A stretch of DNA of 64,000 nt from Sanghuangporus weigelae. Its lineage: Eukaryota; Basidiomycota; Agaricomycetes; Hymenochaetales; Hymenochaetaceae. The stretch lies in assembly GCA_033182465.1 (NCBI GenBank), contig CP137321.1:1984001-2048000 (forward strand), read 5' to 3'. Each line of letters opens with the position of its first letter. Position 1 is the stretch's first letter. The position numbers and the translations under genes were made by a program. This document shows, one piece after another, positions 23,246-34,907 of this stretch. Under the pieces are notes generated by a model. The model ran no database searches, was not told the origin of the DNA, and saw only the letters and a list, made by a program, of their open reading frames with translations.

Positions 23246-23631
23246 CCTAGTTGGCTTCAGCTCTTGCTTCAAATGCGAATTATTTGATATGATTCATGGT
23301 TTGCATAGGCATAGGCCTTATGTATGTTCTGGAGACGCGGGCGACGGGCCGCCTCAAGGTCGTCGGTAGTAATCATTTGACTCGTGGCACGCTGACAATG
23401 ACTCTTCTCAGAGGAGAGCATGAGGTTGTACTGCTTCGTTGCACTTTATGCGTTGCCGAGTTCGAGAAAGAAAGAAAAGTTCGCAGTAGATTCAGTTTGA
23501 ATTGGATGACGGAGTGATAACAGACGGAGCCGAACATCCGAAATTGGAACGTCGATCATCTGCACGTCTGCAACTCAGTCGGTCATCGAAACTTTGCTTT
23601 CGGCCACGACCCCGTTCTCCTCCTCGCCCTC
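23246..23631. promoter_or_regulatory. Divergent promoter, DUF5695-like gene / VIP1
   Basis: About 390 bp separate two divergent start codons. No clear TATA box or known operator was recognised. Confidence 0.4.
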
Positions 23632-26600
23632 ATGGACCTCCTCCCGGAGCGGCGGACGCGGGTAATGTCGGCTCTTACCAGCGCATTTGAGAATAATAGG
23701 TCGCCCCGATCAAGCTCGGCCTTTACAAATAGGTCTCTCTCACCTTCTCCGTCTGGCTCAGATTCAAACCTATCCATAATTGCACCCCCAGTCACGAACC
23801 CGATCATACTGGGTGTTTGTGCCATGGACGTGAAGGCTCGTTCAAAGGCAATGCGGGAGATACTCACCCGAATAGTCGAAAGGTCGCGTGGGATAGTCGA
23901 GGTAAAAATATTTGGCGACAAGGTCATTTTAGACGAAGGTGTGTCATGCCCTGTACCCAGCCCCAATAGCTAGCTCAGCTAAAGCTCTTTCTTCTCAAGA
24001 TGTGAAGAACTGGCCTTTATGCGATGTCTTGATATCATTCTTCTCCACCGACTTCCCTCTGCATAAGGCCGTTCAATATGTGAAGCTCCGAAATCCACTT
24101 TGTATCAATAATCTACCAATGCAGGCATTGCTGTGGGACCGCAGACTTGTTGGAGCTGTCCTGGATCATCTTCACGTACCAGTTCCTAAAAGACTCGAAG
24201 TATCCCGAGATGGTGGTCCAAAGGTGGATGAAGAGTTACAAATACTCGTGCAGGACAAGCTTGGCCTGAAACTTGGCAGTCTGGTTGTAACTCCGGAAGT
24301 TCGTCTTAGAGAAGATGGTAATGCTATTATTGTCGATGACCAAGTAATGGAGAAGCCTTTCGTAGAGAAACCGGTCAGTGGAGAGGATCATAATGTCTAT
24401 ATTTACTTTCGTGACGGAGGAGGTCGACGGCTTTTCCGGAAGGTGAGTATATGCTGCAATATTTGACCGATTAATTCTCATCATGCGTAGGTTGGTAACA
24501 AATCGAGTGAACTGGACCCAAGTCTAAACCACCCTCGCACCGATGGCTCATACATATATGAGCAGTTCGTAGACGTCGACAATTCGGAGGATATCAAAGT
24601 TTACACGGTGGGACCGGAATATACCCACGCAGAGACACGCAAGTCTCCCGTTGTCGACGGCGTTGTGCAACGTAATACGGATGGAAAAGAGATACGCTTC
24701 ATAACTCACCTATCGGACGAGGAGAAATCATATGCCGCACGCATTTCGGAAGGTTTTCAACAAAATGTCTGTGGCTTCGACATGTTACGGTGCGACAACG
24801 GCAGGAGAAGTCAAGTCATCGATGTCAATGGTTGGAGCTTCGTTAAGGGCAACGACATGTACTACGATAAGACTGCGGAAATTCTTGCGGGAATTTGTTA
24901 TCAACTGCGGTCTTCACCGGAGCGTCTTCTGCACTCGGTTTCGGCACCTATCAGTCAAGGCGAATCGTCGACATGGCAGCTCAAGGCTAATGTCACTGTC
25001 TTCAGGCATGCAGATCGTACGCCTAAGCAGAAACTCAAATTCAACTTTCCTATTGGAGAGAAATGGACTCAGCCATTTGTGCGATTGTTGAACGGAGAGC
25101 GAGAGGAGATAATATTGCGAGAATCAACGCAGCTCAGTTGGATCGCGACAGCAATCGAAGAGGCTAAGGGCTTGGGCGCTGAAGGCGAGGAACTGAACAA
25201 GTTGACGTTGCTGAATAATGCGCTTTTCAGCAAAATCGATCTTCCTGGTACGAAGGCTCAGCTCAAGCCTGTGTACTCGAAGAAGCAGGCAGGAGAAATC
25301 CGGAGACTGACAAAGCTGACTCTTGTTTTCAAGTGGGGTGGAGAGGTAAGCTTTTGTTTGCTGTAAGCTGGTAACGCTTTTTCTGACAGAAAGTAGTTTA
25401 CCCATGCCGCTCGCTATCAGTCGCGCGATCTGGGTGAAAGTATGAAGAAGGATATCACCATAATGAACAAGGATGTCCTCAACAACGTCAAGATTTACAC
25501 TTCGTCAGAGAGACGCGTCGCCACATCTGCGGAAATATTTGCCGCCGCCTTGCTAGAAGGTTCACACAACAGCTGGTCTGCGGCTTCGACACCTCCTTCT
25601 CATACAGGACGTTCTTCTGTCGATAGCTGGGACAAGCGCAGTACACACTCTTCTCAATCTAATGGGAACACCGTGCCGCTCATCGTACGCAAGGATCTGC
25701 TGGATGATTCAAATGCTGCCAAAGACTTGATGGACGATGTGAAAAAATGCCTTAAGATCCTTCTGCGTCCAGGGGAACCAGAAAAGAGGCCAGATTTAAC
25801 TTGGCCGAAGAGCATGAAGAAAGAGCCGGTTGAAGTCGTGAAGGTTCAAGTTTCATTGGTCAATAATAGTGATTAGTATGCTGACCCAGTCATAGGAGGT
25901 GATTGAGCTTCTGAGCTCCTTCCGAGACATTATGAAGAAGAATTTCGAGACGTTGAATGTTGACAAGATTCAGGATCGATGGTGAGCAATTGCTATTTTT
26001 ATTCAAGAAATTGAGTTCTCAACTGGGATATAAGGTGTTGCGGAGATGAGCCTTGGCTGTTTCGCGAACGATGGGAAAAGCTCTTTGAAGATTTCTGCGA
26101 CGTTAAACAAGAGAAATTCGATCCATCTCGAGTACGTCATTCATTTTATAATGTTGATTGAAGTGTGCTTACGACCTTGCATAGATTTCCGAGCTCTACG
26201 ATACCATTAAGTATTGCGCATTGCACCATCGTACCTTCCTTTTCAGCATATTTTCAGAGCACGAGAAAGGCGAGAATCCACCGTTTGCACCGAAGCCTCA
26301 TGACAGAAGACTTCACGAGCTGTACGGACGTGCCAAAGCACTCTTCGATCTTGTAGCTCCACAGGAATACGGCATTGAACCTGCTGAGAAGTCGGTATGA
26401 TTTCGTTCTTATCAGCACAGTAAGACTAACTTTCTGTTCACAGGGAGGAGATTGGTGTCCTGACGTCCCTGCCATTACTTCGGAATGTTGTTGAAGATCT
26501 CGAGGAAGCACGCAACACTGGTGAAAGCGCATTACGCCTATACTTTACGAAGGAGAGCCATATCCACACGCTCGTCAATCTCGTGCTATACTCTGGCCTT

Positions 26601-27184
26601 CCCATCGCCAATAGACGGATTCCCGAGTTGGATTATTGTGTGCGTTTCTTTCTACGCTATGTGTCCCAGAAGTCTTATCTAATAGCTCCCTTTATCAGTC
26701 ACACATCACGTATGTTCTTCTGTATCCGTACGTACAGGTTTGCCTTTACTAATCACTGTGAACTCCAGTTTCGAGCTCTATGAGCGCAACGGTGGTCGAC
26801 AGAAATCCGACAAGGAATACTCAATAAAACTGTCGTTAAGCGAAGGAGCACATTCCTCCAACGTTCTCGATTCAGAGCTGGATGCTAGGCATTCGTTGAA
26901 TGTCCAGCCTCGAAGGTTCATTTCCTAGCCTTCGTTTATTCCGTCCAACAACTGATTGACAGGGTATTCGACAGGAAACTCACACAACACCTGCCGTACA
27001 GCTTGGTAGTCGAGAAGCTTTCAAAGCATTTTAATAGGACTTTTGAGGTATGCAGCAAGAAATTAGGCTCAGGATTCCTTGTCTGAAATTTTTGTTCGTT
27101 TTGCAGGAAGAAGACCTTACACCTGTTTCAACTATTGATACAATGAGCCTGGGGGCCTCCAGTAGCAGCCCAGACGCATCTTGA
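23632..27184 (+). CDS. VIP1: Inositol hexakisphosphate / diphosphoinositol-pentakisphosphate kinase (VIP1/Asp1)
   Basis: This bifunctional enzyme makes and breaks inositol pyrophosphates at the 1-position, which signal phosphate status and affect the cytoskeleton. After a Ser-rich leader of about 50 residues the kinase begins with [16 protein letters not shown]. It continues with the ATP-grasp blocks [21 protein letters not shown] and FGFDMLR-like [11 protein letters not shown]. The [11 protein letters not shown] block follows. The second half is a histidine-acid-phosphatase-like domain opened by [12 protein letters not shown] (RHxxRxP), then [17 protein letters not shown]. Short introns recur, mostly in the 3' half. 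The protein ends after SSSSPDAS. The start is the first ATG in the first exon frame. The Nudix hydrolase at 5.7-6.4 kb could act on the same products, but linkage may be chance. Confidence 0.93.
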
Positions 27185-27511
27185 CTCTGTCTCTGGTCTT
27201 TTCATAATTTTCATCCGATTTAGACGAATTCTTACGGCAGAAACCATTCATGATTTTGCATTTTTCGCATTTTTGGATACAACATCGGCATTTGTACGCT
27301 TGCATTGGCTTGGTCTGACACTAGAATCTGGCGGTATAGGATCATACCATACATCATTTGTACAGTACATGTAGACAAATAATCTAGATATCGTATCATC
27401 AGGTTAGAAGATTCGTGAATGGTAATGGTAATGGACAGGGGACAGAGCATTGGCAAAATCAAGATTCAAAACACGTCTAACTAAATACAAGATCATAATA
27501 ACTCCACGACT
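27185..27511. other. Convergent 3' region, VIP1 / GCP3
   Basis: About 330 bp of AT-rich sequence lie between the two stops. Only 3' untranslated sequence is expected and nothing else was seen. Confidence 0.5.
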
Positions 27512-30500
27512 TCATGCAGCGTCCTTCTCACGTTTAGGAACCTTGTAATAATTCGAGAACGAGAGGCGGAGACCGAGGTTCTTGCAATCAAGATCAGGAT
27601 GAGCAGCAAGCGAGACGATGAGTGCCGTCATGTTTTCGCTGAATGAGATGGCATACCCGCGGGTACGTTGCAGGATTCGCGGGAGCACTTTTCTAGCTTC
27701 CTCGTAACTTCGCGCCGTTCGCGGGTCCACGTAGAGTCCCTGAGGTAGGCAAAAACCTCGTGAACAGATTGTCAAGGACCAGAAAAATGGACAAACCCTT
27801 CCAGCATCATGCTGTTCGCTTTCTTGTCGTGCGCGTTCTGCGAGAGTATAGTTGTATAGTTCATCCTTCCATGTGAAGTCAACTTAGGGATCTACCATGG
27901 ATTGGCTAGATCGCTATGCTTACCATCGCTGACCGGAACTGCAACGCAGTATCAAAAAGTTCCTGCATCCTGAGCCGGAGATTCTCCTGGAGGCAAATTC
28001 AGAAAATTCTAGTGGTATCAATAGAAAAATTCACCTCTTTGCCACTCTTTGGATAATACAAAAGCACTTTCTTATCCACTGCATTGACATAATTCCGATG
28101 TGCGGAGATGAGAGCGTCGAGGCCACCCTCTTTCTTTTGTATAAACTCTGTCAGTTTTTTCCATTGGCATTCGATCACTGCCAGATGGCAAAATGCCTGT
28201 AACTGTCGTATAAAATGAATCATCTCAGCCATGGCGATCCGGACTTGATGCCATTCAATATCCAGTTCTTAAATAAACCTAGTGAGTAGATGATTCCGAT
28301 CGAATGCGCTGCACCTGCCTTGAACCCGCAACACTGTCCTCGCACCGCCTGCAACGCGCATCCAGCCAGTCGACAAGGCACCTTCTACCCGCTTCATTTT
28401 CCAAAGGTGACTAAACACCCGCTTGTACTTGATTGCGCATTCTGGGTCCAATACTGTGTCGATGGGCGCATCTACTTTATACTCTAGAGTAAAGACATCC
28501 CAACCAATTTCCCCGTGCGTATACTCAAGCATACGTGAGTCGAGCCGACTACGAACGTCTGATGGATCATATATCGCATTGGTTGACCGAACAGCTTCTT
28601 CGAGTATGGCAGTAAGATTATGTCTGGACAACGCATTGGCTGGTCGGGAGAGATGAGATCTTCCACGGAGATCAGATTGCAGTTTGAATATGTTTGTTTC
28701 GTTTACTTACTCTAAAGCAATCATCAATGAGTCCGCAAAGTCACCATGTCCAAGGAACATATAATTCTTCAATGCTTTCAAGTGATTCATCAGGCCAAAC
28801 TTCTCAAAGAATACGTCGAAAAGTCGCTGGCTAACGATGGAGTAAGCTGAATCTATGGAATGCTCAAGACCCTCGATATCACTGTATTGCAACGCTGGCG
28901 GATGTCAGCTATTGGATTATGAGCAGCCAGAGCACTTACTGTCATTGGTCGACCCCAATTTCTCTCGTGTCGTAACCCAGTCACTATCATGGCAACTGTA
29001 GCGAATGAAATTCAAGGTTTTGCCTGTCGAAAATATCTAGGTAACACTCATCAGCACTTAAAGTAGCTACGCTAAAAGCGATATTGCTCACCTTCCGACC
29101 AAACTCCTCTCCAACGAATGCGGGCAACATTTCCTTTCGGAAGATGTATTTGTTTTCCCATAGCTGAAGGCCTCCTCGATACTCCCCAGGAATATCGTCA
29201 TTGTCCAAGCCGTCGTCACCAAAGAATCCATTCTGTTGATTGGATGTGTGCTGAACGAAATGCACGTTTGCCAGTTCTGGATCGATGTGAACGAAAAACT
29301 CTGAAAAAGGATCGTAGAGCTCCCCGGAAAAAAGCCATTTATGGAGCATCACGAAGAACGGTTTTGACACCTCTTCTAGAAGCTCATCCGTGACCTTGCG
29401 GACAAATGGATCCCCATTTTCCGTATAACTGTGTATCAGGTTAACGAGTGCTCCACCCGTCAGGTTCTGACACCCTTCAACGCAGGTGCTCATCATCCGT
29501 AATCGTAGTCTCCAATCATCTATCCAAACCTCGAGGCGCTTCAGAGTGAGCCCTGAGTCTTCCTTCGTAACGTCTGTGTCGTCCTTACTTTTGTCGCCCT
29601 TAGATGTCTGCATCTGAGATTCGAGTACCGCGATGAGACGATAATACTCTGTGAGCTGCGATTCGAGATAATGGCATAGGCTCTGCTCGATCATCCCGAC
29701 TCCGCCTGTTCGTTCTCTCTGGCGAACGAAGTTCGCAATGCGACTATAAAGGTGACCGAGCTCTGAAAGCCTATGAATAAGGGTCCGATTTGGAGCTGAG
29801 ATGAAATGTTGCTTTGATAGTAATGAATTGCACATTCCAGACCTTTTCTTTTCGCTACGCTCACCGGATCGTCGCTGAAAACAAGCCTTGACTCCAAATT
29901 CTTGCCCTCTCCTTCAACAAGCTTCACGTATTTGCCCGAAATACCCTGTAGTATGTACAGAGCATCGCGAAGCAGAGCTTCCTCAGACAACTGCGACCGA
30001 CCAATCTTTGCGCGATATCTGCGAAGTATATCGGCCTTTGATCGCCCTGGTTGTTTCCTTGAGGAAACATTGTCATCCGGAATCGGCGATGGATTTGATG
30101 CGACTCGAATTGTTCGTGGAGGTGCTAAGGTTGGTAGAGATGTAACACTGGCTGGCCTTAACTGCTGAGAAGTTGCCAACGAATACAAGAATTGTACCGC
30201 AGCATCTTTTCTTTCAAGAAGAGGCTTAGAAGAACAGCATGAGTGATTTGATTAGGATGATACTTGAATGACTGTACCAGATCTAAAAGGCGCGAAAGGA
30301 GGTGAGTAAAGCGAAGGGAAGAGGTAGTAGTCTGCGAATGCTGAGTCACTGGGGGGTCTTTTATAAGTTATTGCGACGAAGAGAAAAAAGAGCACATACG
30401 ATGGCGTTTCACGAGCTCTATTAACTGCGATATATCTGTTTCACGGTTCTGGTTGGCTCGACTGAATCAAATATTCGGTCAGGTGCATACAGGTGCAGTC

Positions 30501-30643
30501 ACAACCAGCACATCTCACCTTGACAATACCACCTGACATCGCGCAAGCAGCTCATCTCTCAGTTGTCTATTCTGTCCACTTTCTGGAATGACGCTCTGAA
30601 CGAGCTGTAGTAACAGACTTGTGTTTACTTGAATAGAGGGCAT
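27512..30643 (-). CDS. SPC98: Gamma-tubulin complex component 3 (GCP3/Spc98/Alp6)
   Basis: This protein builds the gamma-tubulin complex that nucleates microtubules at spindle pole bodies. The first exon gives MPSIQVNTSLLLQLVQ. A following region contains LRDALYILQGISGKYVKL and a helical block with LTEYYRLIAVLESQ (Spc97/98 N-terminal domain). The C-terminal half has GWDVFTLEYKVDAPIDTVL and KYKRVFSHLWKMKRVEGAL (gamma-tubulin-binding domain). It ends in SFSNYYKVPKREKDAA. At least eight introns are present. The YYRLIAVLES block and the GKYVKL block favour GCP3 over GCP2. It is convergent with VIP1. Confidence 0.9.
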
Positions 30644-31019
30644 GGACGGAGACGAAAACGCGGATCACGCGTGACGCGACGCGCCTGTAAACCCGTGGGA
30701 CATTACTCACTCGATCAGTGAGCCACTGGCACAGTGGCACTAGTGCTGCTTCTTTACTACTACAAGAGTCATACATGGAGGCCATCACGAAAAGTGTCAA
30801 TGGATATCCTTAATCCTGCAGAATTTGAAATAATCGAATAGACAGAATCAAAGCGAGTCAGAGAAATCAGAAGATAGTCACTTCAGCATCGCAGAAGATA
30901 CAAAGTGTACATTGATGGAAATTATTGCTATAAGTGCCGGAGCATGAGAATAAAGCGCCTGGGGTCGTACGAAATGAATGATGGCAGTGTTCAACAGTTC
31001 CCAACATCAGAACTCTTGG
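30644..31019. other. Intergenic, about 380 bp
   Basis: This lies upstream of the GCP3 start and downstream of the membrane protein stop. No recognisable gene or RNA was seen. Confidence 0.4.
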
Positions 31020-31816
31020 CTATGACCGTGGAGTGCCTGCAGCAACACGTGTAGTCTTCATGGCGTCTTCGTATTTCGGTGCCTCTTGATATGGAGGAGG
31101 GGACTGCGCATACAATGCTTCTCCCGGTGAATGTAGAATTCCCAGACGTGCATCCTCTATCTCCGCAAGTTCCCGCTCGAGGTTATATCGATCGATATGT
31201 TCTGCAACGAGATCTCGCCGCGGCATACGGTGATAGTGAAGGACGCTGCGCCCGCATAGAATCAAAACAATCAACCCGACTAGAGCTCCGAGAATACCGA
31301 AAGTAATAACGACAGGATCTGGTCGCTCGTCGTTTCTGTTGCGCCTTTGTAGCAAAGTCTGCTCCTTGATGGTGATGCCAGTATCCAGTACGGGTTCAGG
31401 CGGTCTCAAAGACGGGCGTGGTAAAGCGATGCTCCCGGTATCTTCAAATCGAAACGTTTGATTTTGCGAAGGAACGGAGTCTTTGTCGATGTGAAGACTT
31501 TGAAAAAGTGTGGTCCGAGGAATAGATGAGGGGTCTACGCTGCGAGTGGTCTGGGATATTTGGATGTAGGAGGGAGCTTGTTTTGTCAACCTGCTGAGTG
31601 TGGAGGAATTTCTCCCAGCAGCTGTCTGGAAGGGCAAGTCTATCTCTTGTCTCCGATTAAATGGGTAGCCTCGCGGGGCCACCAGACTACGATGCAGAAC
31701 GAGAAAATCGTCGGTGTGTACTTAATAGCAGAGATTGAAGTGACGTACCATGAGCACAGACCTTCAAGCAGCAAGAAAAACATACACGGTGTTCTACAGC
31801 GCATTGTATTGACCAT
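31020..31816 (-). CDS. Single-pass membrane protein with PPxY tail
   Basis: The first exon encodes a short N-terminus with a hydrophobic core (CMFFLLLEGLCS) that looks like a signal peptide. A 62-nt intron at 31687-31748 joins it to CLVAPRGYPFNRR. The lumenal or external part is about 120 residues, Ser/Thr-rich with NxS/T sites. One membrane helix follows (VVITFGILGALVGLIVLIL) and then a cytosolic tail with HYHRMPRRDL, a charged helix and SPPPYQEAPKYEDAM. PPPY fits the PPxY ligand of WW domains in Nedd4/Rsp5 ubiquitin ligases, so it might be an adaptor or a cargo. The family was not recognised. The ATG at 31816 or the in-frame ATG at 31804 could start it. Confidence 0.7.
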
Positions 31817-32745
31817 AGAAGATAAGAAAGGGATCGGGACAAGGGGGGAGCGACTTTTTGTCTTCGCAGACCCTTTAGTGCTGATTTTATGGAAGCCTTT
31901 CGTGCTGCGCCCTGATCTTGAAGGTCAGCACTGCTTTCAGAATTTGGTCCTCCCAAGGGTTTCTCTGTTTTAACGGTTTCTTACCCGATTCGTCCGTTGC
32001 GTGCAGGAAGCCTGGGTGCAGGTGTTGGCCAAGAGCAGTGCGTGTACAATAATAGCAAGTGCCTAGATACTCAAGAATGAGGACGGAAACCGCGCCTTGG
32101 GTGAACCGAATAACTGTGGTACGCTCAAGGGAATGTTGTCTAAACTACATGCAGATACAGAAAGGATTAATATTGTTGTCAGCCGCAAAGCCAGCCTCCC
32201 GACGCTCGGTCCTTCGGAGGTGGCATAAGTTTTCGGGAGTGGATCTAGATTCTGGAATGACCGAGCAATACTTCTCCATCCGCAGCAGCACAAAGTGTGA
32301 GTTCTATTATACGGTGACTCCTGAGGGGAAAATACTTCGCTTGGATACATGAGGCGAGCTGGGCGGGCCAAAATGGATCAACTGGATCAATCTGATTACT
32401 ATAAACTGTGTCGGAAACCAAATGTTAGGTGTCTATGTGATGGATGCAATGAGCGCAAGAGGGCCTTCTATATGCTCTATTGAAGGTCATTTGTGACTTA
32501 TTTGGCTTCGCACATGAGATGGACGGGTCCAAGGTAACGTGACGTATCGAGGCGGGAAACAGAAGTTACTGGAAATGGACGAAGCTCCCACGATCCGAGA
32601 TGCTTACACGCACGGCCGAAGTGGGACTTGGTACGACATCATCCCCGTCTGAGTCGCTGAACGTAGAGCGCTTTCGGCGCACACTCCCCGGCCCCGGACC
32701 TCAAATTACCCTCGAGCGCATCGCTGTGCTGCTGTCTGACCAGCG
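31817..32745. promoter_or_regulatory. Divergent intergenic region before RIB1
   Basis: About 930 bp lie between divergent starts. Overlapping short frames on both strands near 32060-32370 lack any recognised domain. The last 150 bp are CT-rich and likely carry the RIB1 leader. No riboswitch-like structure was seen. Confidence 0.45.
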
Positions 32746-34329
32746 ATGTCCTCCACCACCTCTTCTCCTCATACTCCTCCCGAGCCATTCACTCTCGACC
32801 CACCAAAGGTCGATCTCGCGCTTCCAACGTTCGACGCTTATGATGGAACTATCGCTGTCGGTAGTCTTCGTCCGAGCGTGGACCAGGAAGATACGATTAA
32901 CTCAAGAGGGGATGTCCCTGTAATTCCAGACAAGAAACAGAAGGACGCTGCGATAAATCCTTTACTTTTGGCGGCCGCTTTAGCATCGGGTCCTCATGTT
33001 TCTCACCACCATTATCATCATTCCTTTTTCCCGAGCGCTGAAGACGTTGACGCGTACAGCTGGGAATGGTCAGAGGGGCAGAGGATCTTGAGTCGTCAGG
33101 CTCCGAGAAATGTTCGACTTGCCAGTCAATCCGATTCCTCGTCTTCGGAGGACTTCTCGTCTCGCTCTTGCTCCGTCTCACCGTGGCTCAAGCCGGTGAA
33201 TACTGCTGAGAAGGACGCTTTACTTCCATCGCTATCCATCTCTTGGACTAGCTCTACTGAATCATCTGATATTTCGTCGTCGCCCGCATCGGAATTATCT
33301 GACGATGAGATTGATGTCAATTTAACACATGCAGTCACATGTACAACAAGCGACGTTCAAGTCAAGTGCATGGTGCGCACTCGTGTTCCAACACCGCATG
33401 GCGAGATTTTCCTTCATTTGTATCACAACAATCGTGACAACAAGGAGCACCTCGCCATCGTAGTCGATCCGGCGCAGCTCGACCAAAACGTTGCTACTCG
33501 TGCATATGCGCCTCACATTCGTAGCAAGTCTTTGGACGCTGTCTGGCACGACGGCGAGACTCCAATGGAACGTGTCATCCGAGGTGCTTATGTGGGTCGG
33601 CTTACTGAAGACGGGTTCACAATTTCACAACCCGATTTGGCTCCGAAGCAGTCGGACTCCTCGATTCCCGCCCCACTTGTTCGTATTCATAGCGAATGTT
33701 TCACAGGCGAGACTATTGGTAGCATGAGGTGTGATTGCGGCGAACAATTGGACGAGGCGGTCCGGCGGATATTCCAACCTATCACGTTCTCAGATTCCAT
33801 GACCGGGGAACAGGTGACTATGCCTGGGCGCGGTGCGGTAATCTACATGCGCCAGGAGGGCCGCGGAATCGGTCTGCTCTCGAAGCTTCGCGCCTACAAT
33901 CTACAGGATCTAGGTCACGACACGGTCCAAGCGAATTTGCTTCTTGGTCATGGTGCGGACGAGCGTGGATATGATGTAGCCGCTGCAATCTTGCACGACC
34001 TTGGTCTCGGCGTAGGAAATGCGCAGTCGGGCGAGAGTATTCGCTTGTTGACGAACAACCCAGATAAGGTTGAGAAGTTGAAGAACGCAGGCGTGCGTAT
34101 GTCTGAGCAGGTGTCTATGGTGCCGCGCTCGTGGCGTTGCCAGGCCGAGGACGTTACTCAGAAAGACGGGACGGATACTCATGTGCTGTCGGACGATGAA
34201 GCGGCTCGTCTGCGCTCGGCGGGCGCGACGTTAATCGGTGCTGGCGCTTCATGTGGACCGGAGCTCGAGAAATATTTGCGTACGAAGGTACTTCGGATGG
34301 GGCATATGCTGTCATTGCCCTCTTCTTGA
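32746..34329 (+). CDS. RIB1: GTP cyclohydrolase II (riboflavin biosynthesis)
   Basis: This intronless gene of 527 residues encodes the first enzyme of riboflavin synthesis, which opens GTP to a diaminopyrimidine with loss of formate and pyrophosphate. The catalytic domain covers roughly residues 310-460. Zinc is held by Cys318, Cys329 and Cys331 (SECFTGETIG...RCDCGEQL). The active-site strand reads YMRQEGRGIGL, and the end of the domain reads LLTNNPDKVEKL. The first 200 residues are Ser-rich and low complexity with a His cluster, and the middle holds conserved-looking segments (RTRVPTPHGEIFLHLY). Fungal Rib1 proteins often have such long extensions. Lack of introns is unusual among the neighbours. 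The ATG lies at the end of a CT-rich leader. Confidence 0.93.
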   Translation: MSSTTSSPHTPPEPFTLDPPKVDLALPTFDAYDGTIAVGSLRPSVDQEDTINSRGDVPVIPDKKQKDAAINPLLLAAALASGPHVSHHHYHHSFFPSAEDVDAYSWEWSEGQRILSRQAPRNVRLASQSDSSSSEDFSSRSCSVSPWLKPVNTAEKDALLPSLSISWTSSTESSDISSSPASELSDDEIDVNLTHAVTCTTSDVQVKCMVRTRVPTPHGEIFLHLYHNNRDNKEHLAIVVDPAQLDQNVATRAYAPHIRSKSLDAVWHDGETPMERVIRGAYVGRLTEDGFTISQPDLAPKQSDSSIPAPLVRIHSECFTGETIGSMRCDCGEQLDEAVRRIFQPITFSDSMTGEQVTMPGRGAVIYMRQEGRGIGLLSKLRAYNLQDLGHDTVQANLLLGHGADERGYDVAAAILHDLGLGVGNAQSGESIRLLTNNPDKVEKLKNAGVRMSEQVSMVPRSWRCQAEDVTQKDGTDTHVLSDDEAARLRSAGATLIGAGASCGPELEKYLRTKVLRMGHMLSLPSS

Positions 34330-34907
34330 TGCCTCGTGTTGCGAATAAGGATCGAGTCTGTTCAGAATGTAGTAGTTAATTTCGGATACTGGATGTACTG
34401 TCGTAATTGGATCTATGCCCATCTGGAAGAAAATGACAAAATTGTATGAGTCTTATGGTCTAGACGTTCTGCACGCCATGCAATAAGTTCCTTAAGCGAT
34501 GCTTTTTTCGTTTCTGATGCTTGCGTAGCTTTCACAAACAAAGAGTCTGGTACCCACTATCCGGAACCTTTTCGGGGAATTTTATCTATGTTCTCAAGGT
34601 TCTAATTCCTGATCAATAAATACTCATGTCATGGAGATGATTACGGAGCCGCCTGCTTAAGCCCATTCCAATATTTTTTTAATAATGTATGTCAACTCTC
34701 CTATCAAACCTGGCCGTCTTCTGATTGACAACGTGTTTTCTTATCTCTTCGTGAGAGCTTAAAAATCACAATATACTGATAATAAAAATAGCAGTCGAGT
34801 CGGGGACTCAGTATAAGTAAAAAGAGAAGCTCATAAGATGTTTGGTTCCGACATCTTTTCTTCCTCGACCTCTGGCGTATTGCGCTGTCCTATTTTCGGG
34901 ATTCTGC
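34330..34907. other. Intergenic between RIB1 and the permease
   Basis: This 578-bp AT-rich stretch holds the RIB1 3' region and the permease promoter. No gene or RNA was recognised. Confidence 0.45.
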
